Shown in pieces: positions 26,299-33,684 of a stretch of 64,000 nt of DNA. The notes beneath the pieces were generated by a model. That model worked only from the letters and a program-made list of their open reading frames with translations, did no database searches and had not been told where the DNA came from. Numbering within the stretch: position 1 is the first letter of the stretch; every line of letters starts with the position of its first letter. Made by a program: the position numbers and the translations under genes. Source of the stretch: Duganella sp. Root336D2 (GTDB lineage: Bacteria; Pseudomonadota; Gammaproteobacteria; Burkholderiales; Burkholderiaceae_D). The stretch is from positions 963,407 to 1,027,406 of the forward strand of contig NZ_LMDB01000012.1 in assembly GCF_001425005.1 (NCBI RefSeq), given 5' to 3'.

Positions 26299-28185
26299 AT
26301 GAGCCATCCCAGCCAGTTCGATCTACTGAAACAACGTCGCTTCGCGCCGTTTTTCTGGACCCAATTCCTCGGCGCGTTTAACGACAACCTGTTCAAGACC
26401 GCCCTGATTGTAGCGCTGACCTATGAAGCCTCCAGCTGGACCGACCTCGATTCGTCGCTGATCACCAACCTGGTGCCCGGCCTGTTCATCCTGCCGTACG
26501 TGCTGTTCTCGGCCACTTCCGGCCAGATCGCTGAAAAAATCGAGAAGGGCAAGCTGGCGCGTCTTATTAAATGGCTGGAGATCGGCATCATGGGCGTGGC
26601 AGCTATCGGCTGGTTCACACACACGCTGGTATTGCTGCTGGTCGCCATCTTCGGCATGGGCATGCACTCGACGCTGTTCGGCCCTGTTAAATACGCCTAT
26701 ATGCCGCAGCACCTGAAGGCAGAGGAACTCACGGGCGGCAACGGCATCGTTGAAATGGGTACCTTCGTCGGCATCCTGCTTGGCCAGGTGTTCGGCGCAA
26801 TCATCGTCAATTACAAGCCTGACGGGATCGTCTGGCTGGCTGCTGCTACCGTATTCTTCGCAGTGATAGGCTTGGTCACCGCGCATGGCATCCCGAAAAC
26901 GCCTGCACCGCAGCCGGACCTGAAAGTGAACTGGAACCCGTTCACTGAATCGATCCGCAACCTGCGCTTCTCGGCCGGCAACCGCTCCGTCTTCCTCTCC
27001 ATGCTGGGCAATTCCTGGTTCTGGTTCTATGGCGCGATCGTGCTGGCGCAGTTCCCCGTGTATGCCAAGGATTACCTGAAAGGCGATAACAGCGTCTTCG
27101 TGCTGCTGCTGACGATGTTCTCGCTGGGGATCGGCGCCGGTTCGCTGCTGTGCGAAAAGCTTTCCGGCCGCAAGGTGGAAATCGGCCTGGTGCCTTTCGG
27201 TTCGATTGGCCTGTCCGTATTCGGCATCGACCTGTACCTGGCCAGCCAGGGCTACAGCGCACCGGGCGAAGTGAATGCCTACGCCATGGTGATGCTGCCC
27301 GGCGCATGGCGCATCATCCTCGACGTCGTGATGATCGGCGTGTTCGGCGGTTTCTTTATCGTTCCATTGTTCGCGCTGATCCAGTTGCGTGCCGACCCGC
27401 AGCATCTGTCGCGCACCATCGCCGGCATGAACATCATGAACGCGCTGTTCATGGTGGTGGCGACCGGCGTAGCGATTCTGCTGCTGGCCCAGGGTTTCAC
27501 GATTCCGCAAGTATTCCTGGCAACCGCAATCATGAACGCCCTCGTGGCGGCGTACATCTTCTCGCTGGTGCCCGAGTTCCTGATGCGTTTCCTGGCATGG
27601 CTCCTGATCCATACTGTGCACAACGTGAAGACCATCGATGCCGACCGCATTCCGGAAGAGGGCGGCGCTGTCCTGGTGTGCAACCACGTCAGCTACGTCG
27701 ATGCGATTGTGATCGTGGCAGCCAGCCCGCGCCCGATCCGCTTCGTGATGGACCACCGCATCTTCAAGACGCCGTTCTTTGGCTGGATCTTCCGTACCGC
27801 CAAGGCGATCCCGATTGCACCTGCCAAGGAAGACCCATGGCTGATGGAGAAAGCCTTTGTCGATATCGCACAAGCGCTGCATGAGGGCGAGCTGGTTTGC
27901 ATTTTCCCGGAAGGCAAGCTGACCAGCACCGGCGAGATGAATGAGTTCAAGGGCGGCATCAGCAAGATCATTGAACGCACCCAAGTGCCGGTGATCCCGA
28001 TGGCGCTGCGCGGCTTGTGGGGCCACCTGCTTAGCCGCAGCAAGGACGGCCTGCTGGAACGCGCTTTCCGCAAAGGCTTCCGTTCGCATCTTTCGCTGGC
28101 GGTGGGCCAACCGGTCGAACCTACCGAAGTAAGCCCGGAACTGCTGTATCGCCAGGTAGCAGAACTGCGCGGCGACTGGAAGTAG
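26299..28185 (+). CDS. LplT-like MFS transporter fused to 1-acylglycerol-phosphate acyltransferase
   Basis: 628 residues. Residues 1-410 form a 12-helix MFS/LplT-type transporter (FFWTQFLGAFNDNLFKTALI is the family start). Residues about 430-628 are a PlsC-type acyltransferase: VLVCNHVSYVDAIVIVAASP (an NHxSxxD variant of the catalytic HX4D) and CIFPEGKLTSTGEMNEFKGG (FPEG lysophosphatidate site). LplT imports lysophospholipids and the partner re-acylates them; E. coli LplT-Aas is encoded as adjacent genes and some bacteria have the fused form. The Aas acyl-ACP synthetase part is absent. The ATG at 26299 is chosen over an upstream TTG. A terminator follows. Confidence 0.88.
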   Translation: MSHPSQFDLLKQRRFAPFFWTQFLGAFNDNLFKTALIVALTYEASSWTDLDSSLITNLVPGLFILPYVLFSATSGQIAEKIEKGKLARLIKWLEIGIMGVAAIGWFTHTLVLLLVAIFGMGMHSTLFGPVKYAYMPQHLKAEELTGGNGIVEMGTFVGILLGQVFGAIIVNYKPDGIVWLAAATVFFAVIGLVTAHGIPKTPAPQPDLKVNWNPFTESIRNLRFSAGNRSVFLSMLGNSWFWFYGAIVLAQFPVYAKDYLKGDNSVFVLLLTMFSLGIGAGSLLCEKLSGRKVEIGLVPFGSIGLSVFGIDLYLASQGYSAPGEVNAYAMVMLPGAWRIILDVVMIGVFGGFFIVPLFALIQLRADPQHLSRTIAGMNIMNALFMVVATGVAILLLAQGFTIPQVFLATAIMNALVAAYIFSLVPEFLMRFLAWLLIHTVHNVKTIDADRIPEEGGAVLVCNHVSYVDAIVIVAASPRPIRFVMDHRIFKTPFFGWIFRTAKAIPIAPAKEDPWLMEKAFVDIAQALHEGELVCIFPEGKLTSTGEMNEFKGGISKIIERTQVPVIPMALRGLWGHLLSRSKDGLLERAFRKGFRSHLSLAVGQPVEPTEVSPELLYRQVAELRGDWK

Positions 28186-28230
28186 AGAAATGTAGTTAAT
28201 GGTCCAAGCGGGCTACATACCTCTACATAC

Positions 28231-28253
28231 AAAGGCGCCGTCACGGCGCCTTT
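28231..28253 (+). terminator. intrinsic terminator after the MFS-acyltransferase gene
   Basis: A perfect 10-bp stem AAAGGCGCCG / CGGCGCCTTT (28231-28240 and 28244-28253) with loop TCA and a T-rich tail (TTTGCTCCTTTC). It is 45 bp after the stop codon. Confidence 0.8.
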
Positions 28254-28303
28254 GCTCCTTTCTACAATTGGTTTTCCAAAAACTAATGTGAGAAGGACAG
28301 TCA

Positions 28304-29023
28304 ATGAAAACAATCCTGAAAACCGGTTTCTCCGTTGCCATGCTGTCTGTGTTGGCGGCATGCGGCGGCGGCGGCGAAGACGACAAACGGCCGAAGCAGG
28401 TCTCGGCGGCTGTGGACTTCGACAAGGATGGCATTACTGGCTGGACCGGCAGCTCCTCCGACTACACACCTGAGACCGCACCAACCAACGTCGTCTTCGA
28501 ACAGCGCGCGCTGCCAACTCCGCTGACCGGCAAGGGCTACCTGGTTGGCGGCACCAATCGCAGCGACGACCTTTTCCTGTTCGTGAAGAAGCAGTTCTCC
28601 GGCCTGGAAAAGAACACCACGTACAACATCACCTTCTCGCTCAAATTTGCCAGCAATGCGCAAACCGGATGCATGGGCGTGGGCGGTGCGCCAGGCGAAG
28701 CAGTATGGGTCTATGCGGGCGCCACGGCGACCGAGCCTAAGGCGGTTACTGCCAATAACGCGATCCGCATGAACATCGATCGCGGCAACCAGGCCGAAGG
28801 CGGCAAGGACGCGCAAGTCATCGGCAACATCGCCAATGGCCAGACTTGCGGCACCGCTGTTTCCTATGCCAGCAAGACAGTGAAGAACGATAAGGCGCAG
28901 AAGGTGACGACCGATGCGACTGGCGCGGTGTGGATCATCCTTGGCATCGATTCCGGCTTTGAGGCGTATTCGCAGGTCTACCTGCAAAACGTTCAGCTCG
29001 ACGCGACGCCGGCGACGCTGTAA
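28304..29023 (+). CDS. hypothetical secreted lipoprotein
   Basis: 239 residues. MKTILKTGFSVAMLSVLAAC (lipobox LAAC) is followed by GGGGEDD. The rest is an extracytoplasmic, probably beta-rich domain with NTTYNITFSLKFASNAQTGC, VWVYAGATATEPKAV and YSQVYLQNVQLDATPATL, resembling a carbohydrate-binding-like jellyroll in its strand pattern. I do not recognise a named family. AGAAGGA lies upstream of the ATG. The gene ends 52 bp before the proposed retron RNA on the same strand, but a functional link is not evident. Confidence 0.7.
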   Translation: MKTILKTGFSVAMLSVLAACGGGGEDDKRPKQVSAAVDFDKDGITGWTGSSSDYTPETAPTNVVFEQRALPTPLTGKGYLVGGTNRSDDLFLFVKKQFSGLEKNTTYNITFSLKFASNAQTGCMGVGGAPGEAVWVYAGATATEPKAVTANNAIRMNIDRGNQAEGGKDAQVIGNIANGQTCGTAVSYASKTVKNDKAQKVTTDATGAVWIILGIDSGFEAYSQVYLQNVQLDATPATL

Positions 29024-29069
29024 TCGCCTCGGTGTTGACCTTCACGGAAAATTAACCTACTGTGTCGGC

Positions 29070-29233
29070 GGGGCGGAACCGCCAAGCCGGCCTGTCTTTG
29101 CTTCGTGCAGGGACAGCCTCTGCGGGGTTACCCCGCGGGATGTTTGATGTTCTGCATTTCGCCGCATGAGTGGCATTGCGCTTCGCGCAACCATACGCAC
29201 GCTTCACGAGACTCGTTGGCGGCTCTCTGCCCC
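29070..29233 (+). ncRNA. candidate retron msr-msd RNA
   Basis: Directly upstream of the retron-type RT. The a1 segment GAACCGCCAA (29076-29085) is complementary in 9 of 10 positions to a2 TTGGCGGCTC (29216-29225). The duplex can extend outward with GGGGC (29070-29074) and GCCCC (29229-29233). Immediately after a1 comes AGC (29085-29087), whose G would be the 2',5' branch point. Inside are three stems: 29089-29118 (bulged, about 8 bp plus TGC/GCA), GCGGGG-TTA-CCCCGC (29122-29136), and TTGCGC-TTC-GCGCAA (29176-29190) flanked by TGG/CCA. The order matches known retrons (a1, msr hairpins, msd hairpin, a2, RT). The exact msr/msd border cannot be fixed by eye. Confidence 0.6.
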
Positions 29234-29243
29234 TTTTCAATTC

Positions 29244-30620
29244 ATGGATAACGAAAAACTTACCGCGCTTGCGCTTGCCGACACGATGCTGGCCACGGAC
29301 GGTAGCCCGGAGAACCTGATCGCGGCGTGCGACCGCGTTTTCGACGCGACGCAGCCCTGGGCCCCTGGCGTCTGCATGGCGCTCGTCATGCGGACCGGAG
29401 AGAACTTCCATTACTTCAGCCGGCACGAGTTGGCCGACATCTTGTTGCAACTCCTCGGTCGCGGTCACGTTGACTACGATGACGAAGATGAGGATGAAGA
29501 AGAGGGCGGCGCCGATGCGCCCCCATTCATCAAGCTGCAGGATGTGCGGCGCTATTGCCTCGAGCAGCCGATTCGCCCGCCAAAACCCGCATGGCTGGCC
29601 GAACTCGCACTGCCGGACCTGCCGACTGTCGGCGACCTGGCCGTATGGCTGAACGAGCCGGTCGGCGCGCTGCGCTGGTTCGCAGACCAGTGGCGCATCG
29701 CGCGCGACGAGCAATCGCGCCTCCAGCATTACCACTATCGCTGGGTGCCAAAGCGTAGCGGCGGCCTGCGCCTGATCGAAATTCCGAAAGAGCGGCTACG
29801 CCGCATCCAGCAGAAAATACTGCGCCAGATCCTGGACCTGGTGCCGCCGCATGCATCGGCGCACGGCTTCCGGCGCGGGCATTCCTGCGTCACGCACGCT
29901 GCACGGCACGCCGGCCAGCACGCCGTTGTGCGCATGGACCTGAAGGATTTTTTCCCCAGCATCCAGCACGCGCGCGTCCAGGCGCTGTTTGAAAAGCTCG
30001 GCTACCCGGAGAGCGTCGCTGGAACATTGGCGCGCATCTGCGTTAACCGCGCACCCCATGACCTGTTCCGCGACAAGCAATCCGGAGGCTCACTTGCCTG
30101 GTCCGAACGCCAGGCCTTGAAATCGCCGCACCTGCCGCAGGGTTCTCCTTGTTCGCCTGCGCTGGCCAATCTCTGCGCCTACCGGCTTGATATACGGCTT
30201 GAATCGCTGGCGCGCTCGCTCGGCGCGTCATATAGTCGCTATGCCGACGACCTGGCCTTTTCTGGCGGGGACGAGTTTGCGCGGTGCGCAGAGCGCTTTC
30301 ATATCCAGGTTGCCGCAATCGCCCTGGAAGAGGGCTTCCGTGTGAACACCCGCAAAACGCGGCTGATGCGCGAAGGAACGCGGCAGCAAGTGACGGGCAT
30401 CGTCGTCAATGCGCATCCGAACATTGCTCGCGACGAGTACGATAAACTCAAGGCGACGCTGACCAATTGCGTGCGTCATGGGCCGGAATCCCAGAACCGG
30501 GAGAGTCACCCCAACTTCCAGGCCTATCTCGCAGGCAGGATTTCTTATGTTGCGATGGTAAATTCCGACCGCGCAGCTAAGCTCCAGCGGCTTTTGGACG
30601 ATATAGTTTGGCCAACTTGA
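29244..30620 (+). CDS. retron-type reverse transcriptase with N-terminal extension
   Basis: 458 residues from the ATG at 29244. Residues 1-150 are an extension with an acidic stretch (77-88). The RT core spans about 165-440: AHGFRRGHSCVTHAARH (the retron X motif NAxxH appears as HAARH, 218-222), VVRMDLKDFFPSI (catalytic Asp 232), LPQGSPCSPALANL (297-310), the active-site YADD (333-336), and the retron Y motif VTG (383-385) in QVTGIVVN. It would copy the msd RNA into msDNA. An in-frame ATG at 29166 lies inside the predicted ncRNA and is rejected. The long N-terminal extension and lack of a neighbouring toxin recall myxobacterial Mx162-type retrons. Confidence 0.85.
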   Translation: MDNEKLTALALADTMLATDGSPENLIAACDRVFDATQPWAPGVCMALVMRTGENFHYFSRHELADILLQLLGRGHVDYDDEDEDEEEGGADAPPFIKLQDVRRYCLEQPIRPPKPAWLAELALPDLPTVGDLAVWLNEPVGALRWFADQWRIARDEQSRLQHYHYRWVPKRSGGLRLIEIPKERLRRIQQKILRQILDLVPPHASAHGFRRGHSCVTHAARHAGQHAVVRMDLKDFFPSIQHARVQALFEKLGYPESVAGTLARICVNRAPHDLFRDKQSGGSLAWSERQALKSPHLPQGSPCSPALANLCAYRLDIRLESLARSLGASYSRYADDLAFSGGDEFARCAERFHIQVAAIALEEGFRVNTRKTRLMREGTRQQVTGIVVNAHPNIARDEYDKLKATLTNCVRHGPESQNRESHPNFQAYLAGRISYVAMVNSDRAAKLQRLLDDIVWPT

Positions 30621-30660
30621 TTACAATGTCCGATTCTTTTAATCGTATTCGATGTAATTC

Positions 30661-31119
30661 ATGCACATTTGGGTAGATGCGGACGCCTGTCCCGCTGTAA
30701 TCAAGGACATCCTGTTCCGCGTAGCGGAGCGCACGCAGATCAATGTCACGCTGGTGGCCAACCAATTGATCCGTGTTCCCGGCTCGCGCTTTATCCGCGC
30801 GCTCCAAGTTCCGGCGGGTGCCGATGCAGCCGATGCCGAAATTGTCGAGCGTGTGAGCGCCGGTGATATTGTCGTTACCGCGGATATCCCGCTGGCTTCC
30901 CTGGTACTGGAGAAGGGCGGTCTCCCACTCAATCCTCGTGGAGATTGGTACACCAAGGACACCATCGCGCAGCAGCTGACGATGCGCGCCTTCATGGAAG
31001 AACTGCGCGGCGCCGGCGTCGATACCGGCGGACCAGCGGCCTTCAGTCAAGGCGACCGGCAGAACTTCGCCAATGCGCTCGACCGCGAGCTGGCGCGCAG
31101 AAAGATTGCGCGAGGCTGA
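30661..31119 (+). CDS. YaiI/YqxD family protein (UPF0178, DUF188)
   Basis: 152 residues. [20 protein letters not shown] and [18 protein letters not shown] carry the conserved acidic residues of a PIN-like fold, and [20 protein letters not shown] is the family hallmark. A nuclease role is suspected but not established. It begins 40 bp after the RT stop on the same strand, so it could be co-transcribed; the family is widespread and independent of retrons, so I treat the link as chance. Confidence 0.9.
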   Translation: MHIWVDADACPAVIKDILFRVAERTQINVTLVANQLIRVPGSRFIRALQVPAGADAADAEIVERVSAGDIVVTADIPLASLVLEKGGLPLNPRGDWYTKDTIAQQLTMRAFMEELRGAGVDTGGPAAFSQGDRQNFANALDRELARRKIARG

Positions 31120-31125
31120 TTCGAT

Positions 31126-31290
31126 TTACTTGACGTCGACCATGCCATGCCAGTGAACGCGTAGCACATCTTCTTTCTTGGCTGCGTCGTAGCGGCGTTT
31201 TCCGATGGCGAGCATGATTCGCTTGCCCTTGGCAAAGCCAGGAAACGGACGCATGTCATCCCTGGGTTTTGCAGTCTCACTGGAGATCAA
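31126..31290 (-). CDS. small basic protein downstream of the 31.3-kb gene
   Basis: A short minus-strand frame: from the ATG at 31254 it encodes 42 residues (MRPFPGFAKGKRIMLAIGKR, ending HWHGMVDVK); from the TTG at 31290 it would be 54 residues (ISSETAKPRDD added). It lies in the same frame right behind the stop of the 31309-31578 gene, with GGGAGA about 11 bases before the TTG. It is Lys/Arg-rich with a strand-like hydrophobic pattern. It could be a second gene of a two-gene unit or the tail of a once longer protein. No family recognised. Confidence 0.35.
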   Translation of the reverse strand: MISSETAKPRDDMRPFPGFAKGKRIMLAIGKRRYDAAKKEDVLRVHWHGMVDVK

Positions 31291-31308
31291 GTATCGAGTT
31301 CTCCCTGG

Positions 31309-31578
31309 TTACTGTGCGTCGAGACCTTTGACAAGAAGCTCCGCGACAACGGTATTAAGGTCAAGCCCACCTTCATTAGCCAAATCGTGCAGGCGTTTTA
31401 CCAAATCGCCGTTAAGTTTGACTGCAAACGGTACCAGGCCAAGTGCTTGATCGCGTTTGCGCTGCTCGCGCTTGTCGATGGCAGGATTGGTGGAGGTTCC
31501 GAACGAAGTAGCGCCTGGTACGGCCATCTTACCCATCAATTTTTTCGCGTCGCTCTTTGCCAAATCAGTCTTTTTCAT
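31309..31578 (-). CDS. small protein with a ribbon-helix-helix-like C-terminus
   Basis: 89 residues from the ATG at 31578 (GGAGAGCAAT upstream; an in-frame ATG at 31590 is less likely). The N-terminal half is Lys/Ala/Thr-rich and probably flexible. The C-terminal segment LVPFAVKLNGDLVKRLHDLA and LDLNTVVAELLVKGLDAQ has the strand-helix-turn-helix spacing of Arc/CopG DNA-binding or antitoxin proteins. It may be an antitoxin or small regulator. The downstream short basic frame could be its partner. Confidence in the fold is moderate, in the role low. Confidence 0.55.
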   Translation of the reverse strand: MKKTDLAKSDAKKLMGKMAVPGATSFGTSTNPAIDKREQRKRDQALGLVPFAVKLNGDLVKRLHDLANEGGLDLNTVVAELLVKGLDAQ

Positions 31579-31614
31579 ATTGCTCTCCAATTCAAAAGCG
31601 CCATTCTACGCGTT

Positions 31615-32190
31615 TCAGGTGAGCCACTTGCCGAAGAATTCTCCATTACGGAATTCACCATGCCCTTTGACGAGGATTTCGCAATCAGCCATTTCTAATG
31701 ACAGCTCTTTCACGGTCTCGAAGGAACCATTGCAGTTGTCAAAGTCGATGAGAAAATTTCTCAATTTCCCCATCAATGCGAACTGCTTGATTCCTTGCTG
31801 ATCGATGGAGGTTTCATGAATCTGCAATTCGACCAAGCTGTCAAGCCTGGTCAAGTATCCAATACAGTCGTTGGTCAATTGATCATTCTCCTTCAACCGG
31901 AGTTTCGCAAGTCGGGGCAAATTCTCAAGACTGCTTAAACCTTGATTGGAAATTTCAGTGAATTGCAAATCGAGGTTTTCAATGCTCGTGACTCGGCAGA
32001 CGTGGCCTAGTCCTATGTCATCCAGGTTGGTTCCGGAAAAACTAGCGGAGGAGAGGTGCTTGAATTCCGCAAGCAGCCTGAGTTCCTCCATGTCCAGCTT
32101 CGAGTGGAGCGAGAGATGACTGATCGACGTGTCAAACGGCGCCCCCTGGATGACGACAGATTTGTGTGATTGACTAACCGGGACGAACAT
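31615..32190 (-). CDS. leucine-rich-repeat-like protein, function unknown
   Basis: 191 residues from the ATG at 32190 (AAAGG 6-10 bases upstream; the frame extends to 32280 but overlaps the preceding gene). Repeats of about 22-24 residues are visible: LSLHSKLDMEELRLLAEFKH, DLQFTEISNQGLSSLENLPR, LRLKENDQLTNDCIGYLTRL, LQIHETSIDQQGIKQFALMG. This is a short LRR-like solenoid, so a protein-binding role is likely. Base composition is visibly lower in GC than the flanking genes. It follows the zinc-ribbon gene by 10 bp, probably as one operon. Such orphan LRR proteins occur among toxin-immunity and accessory genes. Confidence 0.6.
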   Translation of the reverse strand: MFVPVSQSHKSVVIQGAPFDTSISHLSLHSKLDMEELRLLAEFKHLSSASFSGTNLDDIGLGHVCRVTSIENLDLQFTEISNQGLSSLENLPRLAKLRLKENDQLTNDCIGYLTRLDSLVELQIHETSIDQQGIKQFALMGKLRNFLIDFDNCNGSFETVKELSLEMADCEILVKGHGEFRNGEFFGKWLT

Positions 32191-32200
32191 ATACGCCTTT

Positions 32201-32863
32201 CTATGAAATCTCGAACTGGAACCAGTTGTTTTTCTTTGCCTGGAGCAGACCGCTGATTCCGAAGTATAGGTCGACTTCATTCAACTCAACTGGCAAGGAA
32301 GACAGCCTGGGAGCCGACTTGCGCTCCAGCCAGCGGTGATCCAGGAAGGTCTTCAGCACAGTCACGGTATTTTCATAGTCGCAGATGCTCAGTATCCTCA
32401 ACTGGTTCTTGCGGTCCTTGCCCAACGGAGACATGCTGATGCCCTGGTAATAGGCCCAGAGATGCGTTTCCGGACCAATGTATGAGCCGAAGGAAATCAG
32501 GTGAAGGGGGAATTTGCTGATCAAATGACCGCAGCAACCGATCCATCCCAACGGAATGTAGAAGGCATCATCGTTTTCGAGTACGTGTTCTCGTGCATAG
32601 CCAAACTCTTTTGCGGCTTCGGAGGATAGTTGGGAGAGGAACAGCGCTTCAGCGCTGTCGAAAATGGCCGAATCGGTTTCGGCTAGCCGGAAACCGAATT
32701 CTGCAACGGTTTGTCTAAACGCCTCACTGGTGGCGGGGAATCCATGATCCGGCTCCTCCAATGGATTGCCGCAATACGGACAGGATGTCAATTCGGATTG
32801 GCAAGAAAGCCCGCAGATTTCGCAGATGTGCGGCGTGTTCGCTTCATTCACATTTTGAGTCAT
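32201..32863 (-). CDS. hypothetical protein with N-terminal zinc ribbon
   Basis: 220 residues. Two Cys pairs at the N-terminus (HICEICG and SCPYCGN, 13 residues apart) form a likely zinc ribbon. The rest (SEAFRQTVAEFGFRLAETDS, YIPLGWIGCCGHLISKFPLH, LWAYYQGISMSPLGKDRKNQ) is a soluble alpha/beta domain I cannot place. There is no signal peptide. It lies between the 244-residue gene (33 bp upstream) and the LRR-like gene (10 bp downstream), so the three are probably one transcript. Lower GC and different codon use suggest acquisition by transfer. Confidence 0.6.
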   Translation of the reverse strand: MTQNVNEANTPHICEICGLSCQSELTSCPYCGNPLEEPDHGFPATSEAFRQTVAEFGFRLAETDSAIFDSAEALFLSQLSSEAAKEFGYAREHVLENDDAFYIPLGWIGCCGHLISKFPLHLISFGSYIGPETHLWAYYQGISMSPLGKDRKNQLRILSICDYENTVTVLKTFLDHRWLERKSAPRLSSLPVELNEVDLYFGISGLLQAKKNNWFQFEIS

Positions 32864-32896
32864 GTTCTTACAGCAGTGCGGCGAGGTTGTGAATAT

Positions 32897-33631
32897 TCAT
32901 CTTATTTTGAGGTTCATGCCTGCCAGGTTGGCTTCAATGATTTCCGCATTTTTGTAATCGATATCTGTGATGTCATAAGCCCCGTGGCTGGCCGTAATCT
33001 TGATTGCGCCGTCGTTGTATGAGATGTATGCCTTTATACCAAATATCTCGCAGTGCCTGGGCTCTGCGATCCATGCGCCGGTGCTGTCATGAGCTTCAGG
33101 TTTGACGTTGAGGATGTCGAAGATGTGCAAGATATCATTGGCGTTAGAGTACTCGATAGACATTTCCAGTGATTCGATAGCTTGTGGTGGAAAGCCGCTT
33201 GGCTCGCAATTTATTCGGAAGTGCTTCAGCATGTGAGGTCCAGGGACGCGCTGTGTGACGAAGCGTTCCACCTCATCGGCAATCTCTTGCGGGAGCGGCC
33301 ATTCGGTGGGTGGAATCGTGTTCTTCTCGAGGAAGTCTTGGGCAGCGCGCAGAATGGACTGGGTCTCCGAAATCACCTCGTGGGAATGGCATGTCACGAT
33401 GTCGATTTCGGCTTTGGCGCGCGCCAGGCTGTTTGCCACTGATAACGCGGCGTCATGATCGTTTGCGCTGCCAACTGCGCCTCGTGCGGCAAGGGCCATT
33501 CCGTACTGGGCCGAATAATGCCACACGTTGGCACGTGCTCCGCGCGACCTGCCTAGGAAAGCACAGACATCCCGCAAAGTGCTGCAGGTTCTTAGTTCCG
33601 GTACAAACGTAGTTTGGGGGAGTCGTTTCAT
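32897..33631 (-). CDS. hypothetical protein of a lower-GC gene block
   Basis: 244 residues, unrecognised. The first 60 residues (TCSTLRDVCAFLGRSRGARA) are basic and helical; the middle has helices with DFLEKNTIPPTEWPLPQEIA; the C-terminal part is strand-rich (CEIFGIKAYISYNDGAIKIT, DITDIDYKNAEIIEANLAG). It has no signal peptide or membrane helix. It is first of the three-gene minus-strand unit 33631-31615. No effector or defence motif is seen. Confidence 0.55.
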   Translation of the reverse strand: MKRLPQTTFVPELRTCSTLRDVCAFLGRSRGARANVWHYSAQYGMALAARGAVGSANDHDAALSVANSLARAKAEIDIVTCHSHEVISETQSILRAAQDFLEKNTIPPTEWPLPQEIADEVERFVTQRVPGPHMLKHFRINCEPSGFPPQAIESLEMSIEYSNANDILHIFDILNVKPEAHDSTGAWIAEPRHCEIFGIKAYISYNDGAIKITASHGAYDITDIDYKNAEIIEANLAGMNLKIR

Positions 33632-33684
33632 TTCACGTAAAGGAGAAAGTTGGCCGGCACTCTAGTACCGGCCCGTGTTGTAGG

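Noticed and set aside
29166..29243. In-frame upstream start for the reverse transcriptase
   Set aside because: Lies inside the predicted retron RNA and has no ribosome site.
31047..31280. 77-codon minus-strand frame overlapping the DUF188 gene
   Set aside because: Ser/Arg-rich shadow in a different frame from the better small ORF at 31126-31290.
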